Assembly: GCA_019636335.1 (NCBI GenBank)
Contig: JAHBXR010000001.1
Span: 362,712 to 426,711, forward strand
Length of the DNA stretch: 64,000 nt
Direction of reading: 5' to 3'
Origin: Pirellulales bacterium
Lineage (GTDB): Bacteria; Planctomycetota; Planctomycetia; Pirellulales; JAEUIK01
Shown here: piece by piece, positions 25,793 to 34,174 of the stretch
How the letters are laid out: the number at the start of each line of letters is the position of its first letter
Numbering within the stretch: position 1 is the first letter of the stretch
Translations under genes and position numbers: made by a program
Notes under the pieces: model-generated
What the model was told of the DNA's origin: nothing
Databases searched by the model: none
The model's input: only the letters and a program-made list of their open reading frames with translations

Positions 25793-26422
25793 TCAGCTTT
25801 TGGCGTGGGCATTGTAACTGGTGATCAGGTTGCGATACGCCGGCAGGTGATTCGAGAAGAGGTTCGCGAGCCCCTCGATGTCGTTGCGCCAATCGCGATG
25901 CAATTCGCACGCGACGCCAAACCAACTCATGAGTTGGCAGCCGGCGGCCTGCATGCGGGCCCAGGCGGCGTTGCGGGTCGTGAGATTGAACGTGCCCGAG
26001 GCGTCGGTGACGACGAAGACCTCGTATCCCTCTTCGATCGCCGAGAGAGCCGGAAACGCGACGCAGACCTCGGTGACGACCCCCGCGAGGATCAATTGCT
26101 TCTTGCCCGTTGCCTTCACGGCGCGGACGAAGTCTTCGTTGTCCCAGGCGTTGATGTTGCCGGGGCGCGCGATGTAGGGGACGTCGGGGAAGAGAGCTTT
26201 CAGTTCGGGGACGAGCGGTCCATTTGGACCGCTTTCGAAGCTCGTCGTGAGAATCGTGGGCAGTTGGAAATACTTGGCTAGGTCCGCCAGCGCCAAAACG
26301 TTGTTCTTGAAATCGTCGGGCGAGAAATCACCCACAATGTTGCACAGGCCCGACTGATGGTCGACCAGCAACACGGCGGCATCCGATTTATCGAGACGGC
26401 GGTACTTGAACGTGGCGGACAT
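25793..26422 (-). CDS. YcaC-like isochorismatase-fold hydrolase
   Basis: The 209-residue cytoplasmic protein is close to E. coli YcaC through most of its length. Shared segments include SDAAVLLVDHQSGLCNIV, LPTILTTSFESGPNGPLV, ARPGNINAWDNEDFVRAV, and VVTEVCVAFPALSAIEEGY with the catalytic cysteine. Family members hydrolyse amides or related bonds, but the natural substrate of YcaC is not established. The ATG at 26422 has GAGGAG about 6 bases upstream and is preferred over a frame open to 26524. Confidence 0.92.
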   Translation of the reverse strand: MSATFKYRRLDKSDAAVLLVDHQSGLCNIVGDFSPDDFKNNVLALADLAKYFQLPTILTTSFESGPNGPLVPELKALFPDVPYIARPGNINAWDNEDFVRAVKATGKKQLILAGVVTEVCVAFPALSAIEEGYEVFVVTDASGTFNLTTRNAAWARMQAAGCQLMSWFGVACELHRDWRNDIEGLANLFSNHLPAYRNLITSYNAHAKS

Positions 26423-26572
26423 GACAGCTCCTCGATGGCGGCGAATGTTCCGGTAGAAAAACGAGAGACCAGACTGGAAAGTGTAACGGCAGAGGGTTGG
26501 CGCAGGCGAGTAGCCGACACGCATTCCGCGGGAGTATTTCGCCTGGCTGCTGCCGCAAACTCATCGAGGGCA

Positions 26573-28993
26573 TCAAGGGCTCGCGCTGCGCGCGCCGGGC
26601 GCCATGGCCGGCGCCCCCCAACTTTTGTTCCAGCCGTTGTAGAGATCTTGCAGAAAGGCCTTCCATTCGACCGAGCGTCGCGATTCGGGAAAGGGATTCG
26701 GCGCGAGCGGCGCAGCGCCGCTCCACACGATCGAACATTCGCCGTCGGGTTGAATCTGGCCGACGAGGGGGGTCTTGTAGGTGTGTTGCGTATCGGGATC
26801 GAGACGTAATTCGCCCGCCGGCGTCATCACTCGCACCGTCAACATGGTGCGGCGGACACGCTTGGGATCAAGGCTTTGTGCATCCTCGACTGCTGCGGCC
26901 CAAAGAAGCACGCTCGCATAGGCCGATTCCATGGCATCGGTGATGGCCCGCTGCGGAAAACGACGGTGAAACCGCTCGACAAACGACTTGTTGTCGGGCG
27001 TGTCGAGCGAATCGAAGTAGGTCCAGGCGGCATAGTCGCCGGCGATCTCCGGCGTCGTCAGGCTGCGCATGCCTTGCTCGTCGAGACTGAACGATAGCGT
27101 GGGAATCTGCTCGGACGTGATTCCCGCTTCGCGCAGCTCGCGGAAGAACGCGATGTTGGAATCGCCGTTAATCAGGTTCAAGATCATGTCGGGCTGCGCC
27201 GCGCGGATCGCCTCGACGAGGGGCTCCGTATGGGGGCTGCCCAGCGGCAGGAATTCGGCGCCGACGACCTCGGCCCCCAGCATCTTCAAGTGATCTTTGA
27301 TGACCTCGGTCGCAGCCCGGGGAAACAGATAGTCGGAGCCGACGATGAAAAACTTCCGCTGGCCGAGCTTTTCTACAGCCCAATCGAGCGCGGGCAGGAT
27401 CTGCTGATTCGGCGCGGCGCCCAAGTAGACGATGTTCGGCGACGTCTCGAGCCCTTCGTACTGCAGCGGGTAGAGGAGCAGATGGTCGTGCTCCTCGACG
27501 ATCGGCTTGACCGCTTTACGACTAGCCGATGTCCAGCAGCCGAAGATGGCGACGACTTTTTCCTGTGTGATGAGCCTCTCTGTTTCGGACGCGAATCGTC
27601 CCCAATCGGAACCGCCATCGACGACGATCGGTTGAATCGGACGGCCGAGCAGGCCTCCGCGGGCGTTTACTTCGTCGATGGCCATGAGTGTTGTGTCGAC
27701 CACCGCCGTGGCGCTGGTGGCTAGCGTCCCGGTCATCGAATGGATGATGCCGACCTTGATGGGCTCCTCCGTCAGGGCCGCGGCGTCAGCGGCGGCGTTG
27801 CTCGCTTCCATCCCCATCTGCCACAGAATGAATCCTCCACCAACGAGCAGGGCGAGTAGGATGCCCACGCTGGCAAAGATCATCGCGCGGCGCGAGCGCG
27901 TTGCCGCCGCCGGCTGTGTGGAAACAGGCGTCACGTTTGCCAAGTGAGGGGCTGTGGCCGTCATCGTGGTGACTAGCGCCGCGTTCGGCCCCGATTCGCT
28001 CGGTAGCACCATCTGCGCCTGACCAGACAGCGTCGCGTAGAGGGCCTGCAAGTCGGCGATCATCTCGGCCACCGACTGGTAGCGATCGTCCGGCGATTTG
28101 GCCATCGCGCGGGCCACGATCCGCGCGCACGCCTGGGGGATCGTGGAATCGTGATCGCAGGGATTGGGGATCGGCCCATGACAGTGGCTGAACATGAGCT
28201 GCGGGACGCTGTCGGTCTCTTCGTACGGTTGTTTGCCGGTGAGCAGGCAGTAATACGAGGCGCCGAGCGAGTAGATATCGGTCCGCGGGTCGAGCGGCTT
28301 GCCCATGCACTGCTCGGGGCTCATGAAGTAGGGCGTGCCGAGCACCGAACCGGTCTGCGTGATGTGGCGCGACGTATTGGCCAGCGACTTGGCCAGGCCG
28401 AAATCGGTGACCTTGATCGTACCGTCGGCGGCCCGCATGAAGTTTGCCGGCTTGATGTCGCGATGGATCACCCCCGCGGCATGAGCGGCGGCGACCCCCT
28501 GGCAAGCGTCGATGATGGCCCGCGTGGCGTTCAGGACGGATCGCGCACCGCTCTGCTCGATCTCGGTGTCGAGGCTTCCCCCCTCGAGCAACTCCATGAC
28601 GATGTAATAGCGCGGGGCGTCGTGACAGATCTCGTAGACCGCTGTCACGTTCGGGTGGCTGAGCTTGCCGGCGGCGCGGGCCTCGGCCATGAATCGCTGC
28701 GTAGCCGTTTCGTCGGTCGTCAGATGCTCGGCCAGAAGCTTGACGGCGACGTCGCGCTCGATCATCGGATCGTGCGCTCGATAGACGACCCCCATGCCCC
28801 CCTGTCCGACGATGGAGCGGATTTCGTATTTGCCGAGCTTCTGGCCGATCAGCGACTGCGGCGACTCGCGACGTGGCGAGGGATGTTGGGGGGTCGCGGG
28901 ATCCGTTTGGAAGGCCGTCTCGGCCAGGGTCTCGTGCGGCTTTTTCTCTTGCGACTTTACGGCCTGCAGTGGGTCACTTTCTCCGGCGGACAT
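26573..28993 (-). CDS. Hanks-type Ser/Thr kinase fused to a UrtA-like urea/amide-binding domain
   Basis: The 806-residue protein has an N-terminal kinase domain (about residues 55-320). Visible are the glycine loop GQGGMGVVY, Lys85 of AVKLL, the catalytic loop HRDIKPAN at 177-184 and the DFG triad at 197-199. A membrane helix follows at about 370-392. The remainder (about 410-790) reads like the ABC-transporter urea receptor UrtA: VGIIHSMTGTLATSATAV, VAIFGCWTSASRKAVKPI, YPLQYEGLETSPNIVYLG, LNLINGDSNIAFFREL and the near-terminal QHTYKTPLVGQI. Topology implies a cytoplasmic kinase with an external ligand sensor. No urea transporter or urease gene lies in the window. The ATG at 28993 follows a longer open frame. 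Confidence 0.93.
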   Translation of the reverse strand: MSAGESDPLQAVKSQEKKPHETLAETAFQTDPATPQHPSPRRESPQSLIGQKLGKYEIRSIVGQGGMGVVYRAHDPMIERDVAVKLLAEHLTTDETATQRFMAEARAAGKLSHPNVTAVYEICHDAPRYYIVMELLEGGSLDTEIEQSGARSVLNATRAIIDACQGVAAAHAAGVIHRDIKPANFMRAADGTIKVTDFGLAKSLANTSRHITQTGSVLGTPYFMSPEQCMGKPLDPRTDIYSLGASYYCLLTGKQPYEETDSVPQLMFSHCHGPIPNPCDHDSTIPQACARIVARAMAKSPDDRYQSVAEMIADLQALYATLSGQAQMVLPSESGPNAALVTTMTATAPHLANVTPVSTQPAAATRSRRAMIFASVGILLALLVGGGFILWQMGMEASNAAADAAALTEEPIKVGIIHSMTGTLATSATAVVDTTLMAIDEVNARGGLLGRPIQPIVVDGGSDWGRFASETERLITQEKVVAIFGCWTSASRKAVKPIVEEHDHLLLYPLQYEGLETSPNIVYLGAAPNQQILPALDWAVEKLGQRKFFIVGSDYLFPRAATEVIKDHLKMLGAEVVGAEFLPLGSPHTEPLVEAIRAAQPDMILNLINGDSNIAFFRELREAGITSEQIPTLSFSLDEQGMRSLTTPEIAGDYAAWTYFDSLDTPDNKSFVERFHRRFPQRAITDAMESAYASVLLWAAAVEDAQSLDPKRVRRTMLTVRVMTPAGELRLDPDTQHTYKTPLVGQIQPDGECSIVWSGAAPLAPNPFPESRRSVEWKAFLQDLYNGWNKSWGAPAMAPGARSASP

Positions 28994-29223
28994 CCGTAAC
29001 TCCAGGACAGGCAGTAGAGTTGCTCGAGATGCAAGGCGAGCAAGCAGGCGCCACAAAGGCAACTATCCGTTTTTACGCGTTACCAGTCAAACTGGCTCGA
29101 AGGGGCGGCCAAAGCCTTTGCCCGCCTTGATTTCGCAGGCTCAATCGAGCAAAATGCCGGCTTCACGTTTGCCGGCCCCCGCAAGTGGTGGCCAGGTCAG
29201 TGTTTCGGCCGGTTTCGGGAGCG

Positions 29224-29973
29224 ATGTGGACGATGGTCTTCGAGCAGATCGAGCAGCTCAAGCAGCAGTACACCGACAAGTACGTCGTCGTCGATGCGAC
29301 ACGCCCGGAATTGGCGCGTTTTCGCGACCGCACGGGGCAGGTGAAGACGGTCAACATGAGTGGCCGTGCCCTGGTGCAGTTCGACGGGGGGGACAACAAC
29401 ATCGGCTGGTTCGACATTGGGCTCGATTTTCTGAAGGTGGTCGACAAGCCGTTGCCGAAGGTCGCCGAGGAAAAGCCCGCTCGTGAGACCAAGCCCGCCG
29501 CCCCGGCCAAGTCGGCCGGTTCTGCCGCTCACGCTCCGGTTGGGGCCAAGAAGCCTTCGGTGGCCGAGATGGCACGCTCCGGGGGCGCTGCCAAGCAGAG
29601 CACGGCCGACATTCTCGCCGCCGCGCGAGGCAAGGCAGCCGCTCCCAAGGCCGAGGCCGTCAAGGCAGAAGCACCGGCCGCTGCGCCGAAGCCCGCGGCT
29701 GCAACCGCTCCGAAAGGCAAGCTCAGCACGGCGGATATCCTGGCAGCCGCTCGCGGCAAGGCGGTTGCCACGGCAGCCCCCGCGGCACCGGCCAAGCCTG
29801 CTCCCGCGCCGGAACCAGAACCTGCACCAGTCGAAGAGCCGGTAGCCGAAACGGCCGTGGAAGAGGCGCCCGCTCCCGTGCCGGCCGCCGCACCTGCCAA
29901 GGCCGCCAAGGGAAGCCTGCCGAAGGCCACGCCCGAGATCATCGCCTGGTGCCGCGACCACGACACCAAGTAA
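29224..29973 (+). CDS. Protein with small N-terminal domain and Ala/Pro linker carrying repeated ADILAAARGKA motifs
   Basis: The 249-residue protein has an N-terminal domain of about 75 residues (FEQIEQLKQQYTDKYVVVD, then VNMSGRALVQFDGGDNNIGWFDIG), probably a small beta barrel. A disordered alanine/proline/lysine-rich region follows. Embedded in it are KPSVAEMARSGGAA, STADILAAARGKAA and STADILAAARGKAV, short helical motifs that recur exactly. The C-terminus (TPEIIAWCRDHDTK) looks like another short helix. This suggests several docking peptides on a flexible tether. No catalytic motif is seen. ATG 29224 has GGGAG close upstream; an earlier GTG at 29185 is possible. Confidence 0.7.
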   Translation: MWTMVFEQIEQLKQQYTDKYVVVDATRPELARFRDRTGQVKTVNMSGRALVQFDGGDNNIGWFDIGLDFLKVVDKPLPKVAEEKPARETKPAAPAKSAGSAAHAPVGAKKPSVAEMARSGGAAKQSTADILAAARGKAAAPKAEAVKAEAPAAAPKPAAATAPKGKLSTADILAAARGKAVATAAPAAPAKPAPAPEPEPAPVEEPVAETAVEEAPAPVPAAAPAKAAKGSLPKATPEIIAWCRDHDTK

Positions 29974-29976
29974 TCT

Positions 29977-29995
29977 GCCGCCGCGATCGGGCGGC
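29977..29995. terminator. GC-rich hairpin between convergent genes
   Basis: GCCGCC (29977-29982) and GGCGGC (29990-29995) are arms around a seven-base loop, between the stops at 29973 and 30019. There is no T-run. Confidence 0.4.
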
Positions 29996-30018
29996 GTCCG
30001 TCTGCGAGCTGCGCGACG

Positions 30019-31161
30019 TTAGCGCACTTCGAGCATGCGCTCAAGTGCCACGAGCGACCACTTGGCCACATCGGGGTCGACCTCGATCACGTTCACGGGA
30101 TGGCCGGCCGCCAGATTTTCGAGCGACCAGCAGAGGTGCGCGAGATCGATGCGGTACATCGTGGCGCACATGCACACGACCGGCGACAGGAAGTCGATGT
30201 GCTGCTCCGAGTGCTCCTGCTTGAGGCGGTTCACCAGGTGCAGCTCGGTGCCGATGGCCCAACGCGTGCCCGGCGCGGCGTGCTCGACTTCGCGAATGAT
30301 CTTGCCGGTCGAGCCGATCACGTCAGCCCGATCGACCACTTCCATCGTGCATTCGGGATGCACGAGGATCTTGATCTCGGGGTATTTCGCGCGAAACGCG
30401 TCGACGTGCTGCGGCTGAAACATCTGGTGGACGCTGCAATGCCCACGCCAGAGTAAGACGCGACTCTCGCGCAGCACGTCTTCGGTGTTGCCCCCGAGTT
30501 CCTGCCGCGGGTTCCAAACGGGCATCTGCTCGAGCGGAATGCCCATCGCGCGGGCCGTGTTGCGTCCCAAGTGCTGATCGGGAAAGAACAGCACGCGGCG
30601 CGTCCGCTGAAAGGCCCAATCGAGCACGGCCCGCGCGTTGCTCGACGTGCAGACAATGCCGCCGTGGCGGCCACAGAAGGCCTTCAGGCTGGCGGCCGAA
30701 TTGATGTACGTGACCGGGGTAATGTCCGCGGTATCGACCACCTCGCCCAACTCTTGCCAGCAGGTCTCGACCTCTTCGATGGCGGCCATGTCGGCCATCG
30801 AGCAGCCGGCGGCCATGTCGGGCAGCACCACCGTCACGCGCTCGCCGTGGCGCTCCTGGAGCTTGGCCGGACGATTGGCCAGGATGTCGGCCGTCTCGGC
30901 CATGAAGTGGACGCCGCAAAAGACGATCGCACGGCACTCGCTGTTGGCCGCCGCCATCTGGCTGAGCTGATAGCTATCGCCTCGCAGGTCGGAAAGGGCG
31001 ATGACCTCATCCTGTTGGTAGTGATGCCCCAGAATCAACAGGCGTGGCCCCATCTCGGCACGCACGCGATTGATGCGCTCGGCCAGGGTGGCATTGTCGA
31101 GCGAGCGAAAGGGGGCCAGCTCGAGGCGGACCGGGTCGATCACGGGCAACGAAGTGCTCAT
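30019..31161 (-). CDS. nadA: Quinolinate synthase NadA
   Basis: NadA condenses iminoaspartate with dihydroxyacetone phosphate to quinolinate in NAD biosynthesis, using a [4Fe-4S] cluster. The 380-residue protein carries LLILGHHYQQDEVIALSD, the cluster cysteines in MAAGCSMADM, VHPECTMEVV and VVCMCATMYRID, and GGIVCTSSNARAVLDWAF. The ATG at 31161 is chosen because similarity starts soon after it. NadB and NadC genes are not in the window. A long leader region separates it from the divergent FliN-family gene. Confidence 0.95.
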   Translation of the reverse strand: MSTSLPVIDPVRLELAPFRSLDNATLAERINRVRAEMGPRLLILGHHYQQDEVIALSDLRGDSYQLSQMAAANSECRAIVFCGVHFMAETADILANRPAKLQERHGERVTVVLPDMAAGCSMADMAAIEEVETCWQELGEVVDTADITPVTYINSAASLKAFCGRHGGIVCTSSNARAVLDWAFQRTRRVLFFPDQHLGRNTARAMGIPLEQMPVWNPRQELGGNTEDVLRESRVLLWRGHCSVHQMFQPQHVDAFRAKYPEIKILVHPECTMEVVDRADVIGSTGKIIREVEHAAPGTRWAIGTELHLVNRLKQEHSEQHIDFLSPVVCMCATMYRIDLAHLCWSLENLAAGHPVNVIEVDPDVAKWSLVALERMLEVR

Positions 31162-31549
31162 GCGCGGGTTTGCTCCCAATTGGAACGTTGAACGAGCTTG
31201 CGGAAGACCAGTTTCCCCACTTCGCGCCCTCGCCGTGCTTTTACAAGAGCAGTATAGCGGCACGGTGGCTGGGCGGCAGGGAGACGGCACCCCACGTCGC
31301 TGCCTATCGGTTGGCGTAACTATTGACCTGGAAACGAAAAATATTCACCGAGCATTGCTATCGCCTGCAATAGCAGCACGCAGCAACAACACAATCTGGG
31401 TAAAGATTGCGGGCCCACCTGGCTGATAATAGGGAAGACTACGCGCCGTCTCCACGAGGGCCCCGGTGCGCGTCCGAAGGTTATTCCCAGACGACACTAC
31501 ACTGCATTCTATCGGGCTGGGCCAGGATCGAACCGACGAACGAGCGGCA
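31162..31549. other. Divergent intergenic region between nadA and the FliN-family gene
   Basis: This region of 388 bases is free of convincing genes. It is more AT-rich than its surroundings around 31315-31440. It must hold promoters for both neighbours. The one motif that stands out is the TAAAG plus GCTGATAA pair at 31401-31429. No conserved RNA structure was recognised. Confidence 0.5.
31401..31429 (+). promoter_or_regulatory. Candidate flagellar sigma28-like promoter
   Basis: TAAAGATT (31401-31408) and GCTGATAA (31422-31429) resemble the flagellar sigma factor consensus (TAAAGTTT and GCCGATAA), with a 13-base gap where 11 is usual. It lies about 120 bases upstream of a FliN-family gene. 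The spacing is a weakness. Confidence 0.3.
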
Positions 31550-32455
31550 ATGCCAGATCTTAGCACGATCAGCGCAGGGCAAATCATCGCGGCGAGCGAG
31601 GCTCACACCGCGGAGATCGCCTCGTGCCTCGAACCGCTCCTGGGGGGCCTGGTCACTTTGGCGGCCAGCGAACCGAGCAAATTGGCCACGGAGGCCGCCA
31701 GCAACGATTTGGCGGGGCCCGGCCTGGTGTTGCTCTTTTGCCATCAGAACATGGCGGCCGTGGCCCTCCTGCCGGCGTCGTCGGGACTGTTGCCCGAGTG
31801 GGTCGCCGCGCTCGATGCCAAAGGTAGCGAGCGACTGCAAAGCCTGGCCCGCGATCTCAGCGGGCTGTTGTTTCCGCCCGAGTGCGAGCCCTCGGAAGTG
31901 GCGGCGGCCTATGTCGAATCTTTGAACGATACTCTGGAGCGGGCGTCGATCGAGCACGAAGCCTCGCTCGTCCCGTTCACGCTGACCAGGGCCGACGGTG
32001 TCGCGGGCACGCTACGCTTCGTTTGGCCCGTGACGCGCGTCGAGACGGTCTACGGCGCGATCGGCATCACGCGTCAGCGCGGCGAGGCCATCGAGGTGGC
32101 CCCGGTGGCCGATCGTGCCGAGGACCGATCGCCGGCCGCGGGTCGCCGGCGCAGGGAGACTTCGCAAAACGTCGCGGTAGAAGATCTGCCGCCGTATGCC
32201 CGCAGTCTGCTGAAAATCGACGTGCCGGTGATGGTCAACCTGGCCAGCAAGCGCCAGGCGGTCGGGCGCATCCTGGAATTGGGCGTGGGCGCGATTATTC
32301 AATTCGACAAGTTGTGCGACGAACCGCTCGATCTTTACGTTGGCAACCAACGCGTGGCGCAGGGCGAGGCCGTCAAGGTCGGCGAGAAGTTCGGCATTCG
32401 CATTACGACTATCGCGCTTCCCGACGAACGATTCGAACGCGTGCAGCCGAGCTAA
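31550..32455 (+). CDS. FliN/FliM-type flagellar motor switch protein (SpoA domain)
   Basis: The 301-residue protein ends in a SpoA domain (about residues 220-295): LLKIDVPVMVNLASKRQAVG, ILELGVGAIIQFDKLCDEPL and DLYVGNQRVAQGEAVKVGEKFGIRIT, which is the FliN pattern of the C-ring. The N-terminal 170 residues form a CheC-like or FliM-middle-like alpha/beta domain (LVLLFCHQNMAAVALLPAS), making it larger than classical FliN and closer to FliY-type fusions. It would take part in torque generation and switching at the base of the flagellum. No other flagellar gene is nearby. ATG 31550 is chosen over an earlier in-frame start at 31466. Confidence 0.85.
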   Translation: MPDLSTISAGQIIAASEAHTAEIASCLEPLLGGLVTLAASEPSKLATEAASNDLAGPGLVLLFCHQNMAAVALLPASSGLLPEWVAALDAKGSERLQSLARDLSGLLFPPECEPSEVAAAYVESLNDTLERASIEHEASLVPFTLTRADGVAGTLRFVWPVTRVETVYGAIGITRQRGEAIEVAPVADRAEDRSPAAGRRRRETSQNVAVEDLPPYARSLLKIDVPVMVNLASKRQAVGRILELGVGAIIQFDKLCDEPLDLYVGNQRVAQGEAVKVGEKFGIRITTIALPDERFERVQPS

Positions 32456-32572
32456 CGGCGATGCGTCTTCCCCCGCAAGGTGCTTGACCGCGCGCGAGTT
32501 CCACGCTTAGCTGGAAGGATTCGCTCGCGCTGTGGCGAGCAAGATTCCATCTGCGTGTAGGAGAATCGCTCC

Positions 32573-32737
32573 GTGACCGTGCTGCATACCGGTTCGACCA
32601 AGAAGTTCGCCGATGGCTGGGATGGCATTTTCGGCAAGGGGAAGTCGGCCCCCTCGAAGACCAAGGCCACGGCCAGCAAGAAGATGGCCAAAAAACTGGC
32701 CAGCAAGAAGGCGCCGGCGCGTGCCAAGAAGAAATAG
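32573..32737 (+). CDS. Small basic lysine-rich protein (54 aa)
   Basis: A GTG start with AGGAGAA 10 bases upstream opens a 54-residue frame. Its first 24 residues (TVLHTGSTKKFADGWDGIFG and on) look like a defined short motif. The rest is a lysine/alanine/serine tail (KKMAKKLASKKAPARAKKK) like histone H1 tails. The composition suggests nucleic acid binding. I recall similar short planctomycete proteins beginning in the same way, but none with a known function. It lies between the FliN-family gene and the convergent efpL gene. Confidence 0.7.
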   Translation: MTVLHTGSTKKFADGWDGIFGKGKSAPSKTKATASKKMAKKLASKKAPARAKKK

Positions 32738-32779
32738 CACCCGCATGGCGCTCGCCGGTGGTCGGGCCCGAATGTACGC

Positions 32780-33343
32780 CTAGGCCCGCGACAGGAACTC
32801 GGCGGTCCGCGTGTCGATCTTGATGAGTTCCCCCTCGCCGAGATACTCGGGCACGTTCACGACGAGCCCTGTTTCGAGCGTTGCGGGCTTGGTGCGTCCC
32901 GTGGCCGAATTGCCTTTGACGCCGGGATCGCACTGGGTGACCTTGAGGACGACGGTCTGCGGCACTTCGACGCCGATGCATTCGTCGTTGTAGATCAACG
33001 CCATCACGCCTTCGAGCTCTTCGGTCAGAAACTGTGCTTCCTCGGCCACGTCTTCGACCGGCAACGAATATTGGTTGTAATCCTGCTGGTCGAGGAAGTG
33101 GCGGTGCGTGGCATCGGCGTACATGTACTTGACCGGCCGCCGCGCGAAATCGGCCACGTCGAGCGACTCGCCCCCTTTGAGCGTGATATCGACCTTTTGC
33201 TTCGTCCGCAGGTTCCACGTGCGGAACTTGTAGAGGGTTGCCGCACCGCGCGCCGAGGGGCTTTGCACATTCAGCGATTTCACCAAGCAGGGGTCGTTCT
33301 GGTAGACCACGAGCTGTCCTGGCTTGATTTCCTTGGCGATCAT
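32780..33343 (-). CDS. efpL: Elongation factor P-like protein EfpL (YeiP type)
   Basis: EF-P family proteins bind ribosomes stalled at proline-rich stretches. The 187-residue protein has the three-domain layout and the end of the family (KPATLETGLVVNVPEYLGEGELIKIDTR). The domain I loop reads VQSPSARGAATLYKFR, which is the YeiP/EfpL form with Arg32 at the tip instead of the lysine of Kow-type EF-P. Other YeiP-like landmarks are the LPQT-like VEVPQTVVLKV segment and PGVKGNSATGRTKPA. No modification enzyme is nearby. Whether a second, canonical efp exists elsewhere in the genome cannot be seen. Confidence 0.88.
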   Translation of the reverse strand: MIAKEIKPGQLVVYQNDPCLVKSLNVQSPSARGAATLYKFRTWNLRTKQKVDITLKGGESLDVADFARRPVKYMYADATHRHFLDQQDYNQYSLPVEDVAEEAQFLTEELEGVMALIYNDECIGVEVPQTVVLKVTQCDPGVKGNSATGRTKPATLETGLVVNVPEYLGEGELIKIDTRTAEFLSRA

Positions 33344-33668
33344 GTCGGTATGCGTTCCTCTGTGCTACTTATTCACCCCTGCGCTGCCAATGAACCAGGG
33401 CGACCAACGCGAGCCCGGCCAGCGTGCCGGCGATCAAGACATTCGGGCTCACTTGCCGCGCAGCCATCAATAAGCCGCCGCTCGGCGAAACGGGCAGGAT
33501 AGACCATGCCCCGTCGGGCTGACAAGCCGGGCTTTTCCCAGGCGACAGCTCCCTTTTTCGACTGGGGCGGTTAATGCTCGCCCGGAACTGCGGTTCAAGC
33601 GTCGGACCTCGCACTCGAGAGGCGTCCGGCGCGAAACCATGCCTGGGCTAAGGGGGAGGGAGACCGCG
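33344..33668. other. Intergenic region upstream of efpL and of the Coa1-like gene
   Basis: This stretch of 325 bases separates the divergent genes. It holds a possible 32-residue membrane peptide on the minus strand (33369-33467) and the ribosome binding site of the gene at 33669. No consensus promoter, repeat or RNA structure was recognised. Confidence 0.4.
33369..33467 (-). CDS. Possible 32-residue membrane peptide
   Basis: An ATG opens MAARQVSPNVLIAGTLAGLA and continues into VALVHWQRRGE, a single hydrophobic helix with a basic end. There is no convincing ribosome binding site. It could be a real small membrane protein or chance. Confidence 0.2.
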   Translation of the reverse strand: MAARQVSPNVLIAGTLAGLALVALVHWQRRGE

Positions 33669-34148
33669 ATGGGTGCCGAATATTCAGTTCCGAGCAGGCG
33701 TGCGACCAGAGGACGTCGCCGATGGCGGACCACCGTCGTCAAGCTGCTGCTGTTGTCCCTGCTCGTCGTGGGGATTTCCATCTGGCGATATGGGATTCCG
33801 CTCGCCGAACGCGCCATCGGCACGCTGGGCGGATTATTCGCGGCTTTCGCCGCCGGCGCCGGAAATGCCATGAACGACGGCATTGATGAGGTTTACTTGA
33901 TCCTCCGCGACGATGTCTGGGTCAGGGAGCGTCTCGGTGGACCGATAGCCTTTCCACCGTTCGACGAGATCCAATGGAGCCAGCCCGTCGAAAACGGCGA
34001 GCTTCCCTTCTCCTTTGCCATTTATGGCTCACGTGCGGCAGGCGAAGTCCGCGGCCGCTTGCGCATTGAACAAGACCGTAGCAAGGTCGTCGGGCTAACG
34101 GTATCCGACAGCACCCAATCGCATCTCATACTCCCGATCTTCCGCTGA
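33669..34148 (+). CDS. Membrane protein resembling cytochrome oxidase assembly factor Coa1
   Basis: The 159-residue protein has a basic N-terminus, one membrane helix (about residues 23-42) and a soluble part with ERLGGPIAFPPFDEIQWS and then FAIYGSRAAGEVRGRLRIE. A residual LGxPI motif followed by a GSxAxGxVxGxh strand is the pattern of Coa1/Tim21-like domains. In bacteria such proteins have no proven role. No oxidase genes are near. GGAGGGAG about 7 bases upstream supports the ATG at 33669 over one at 33639. Confidence 0.6.
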   Translation: MGAEYSVPSRRATRGRRRWRTTVVKLLLLSLLVVGISIWRYGIPLAERAIGTLGGLFAAFAAGAGNAMNDGIDEVYLILRDDVWVRERLGGPIAFPPFDEIQWSQPVENGELPFSFAIYGSRAAGEVRGRLRIEQDRSKVVGLTVSDSTQSHLILPIFR

Positions 34149-34174
34149 TCGGAAGCGAGGAAAGCTTGGCACGT

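Noticed and set aside
31500-31550. tRNA-like T-arm (GGTTCGATCCTGG) on the minus strand
   Set aside because: No anticodon arm or matching acceptor stem can be folded around it, and the 5' half would lie inside the FliN-family gene.
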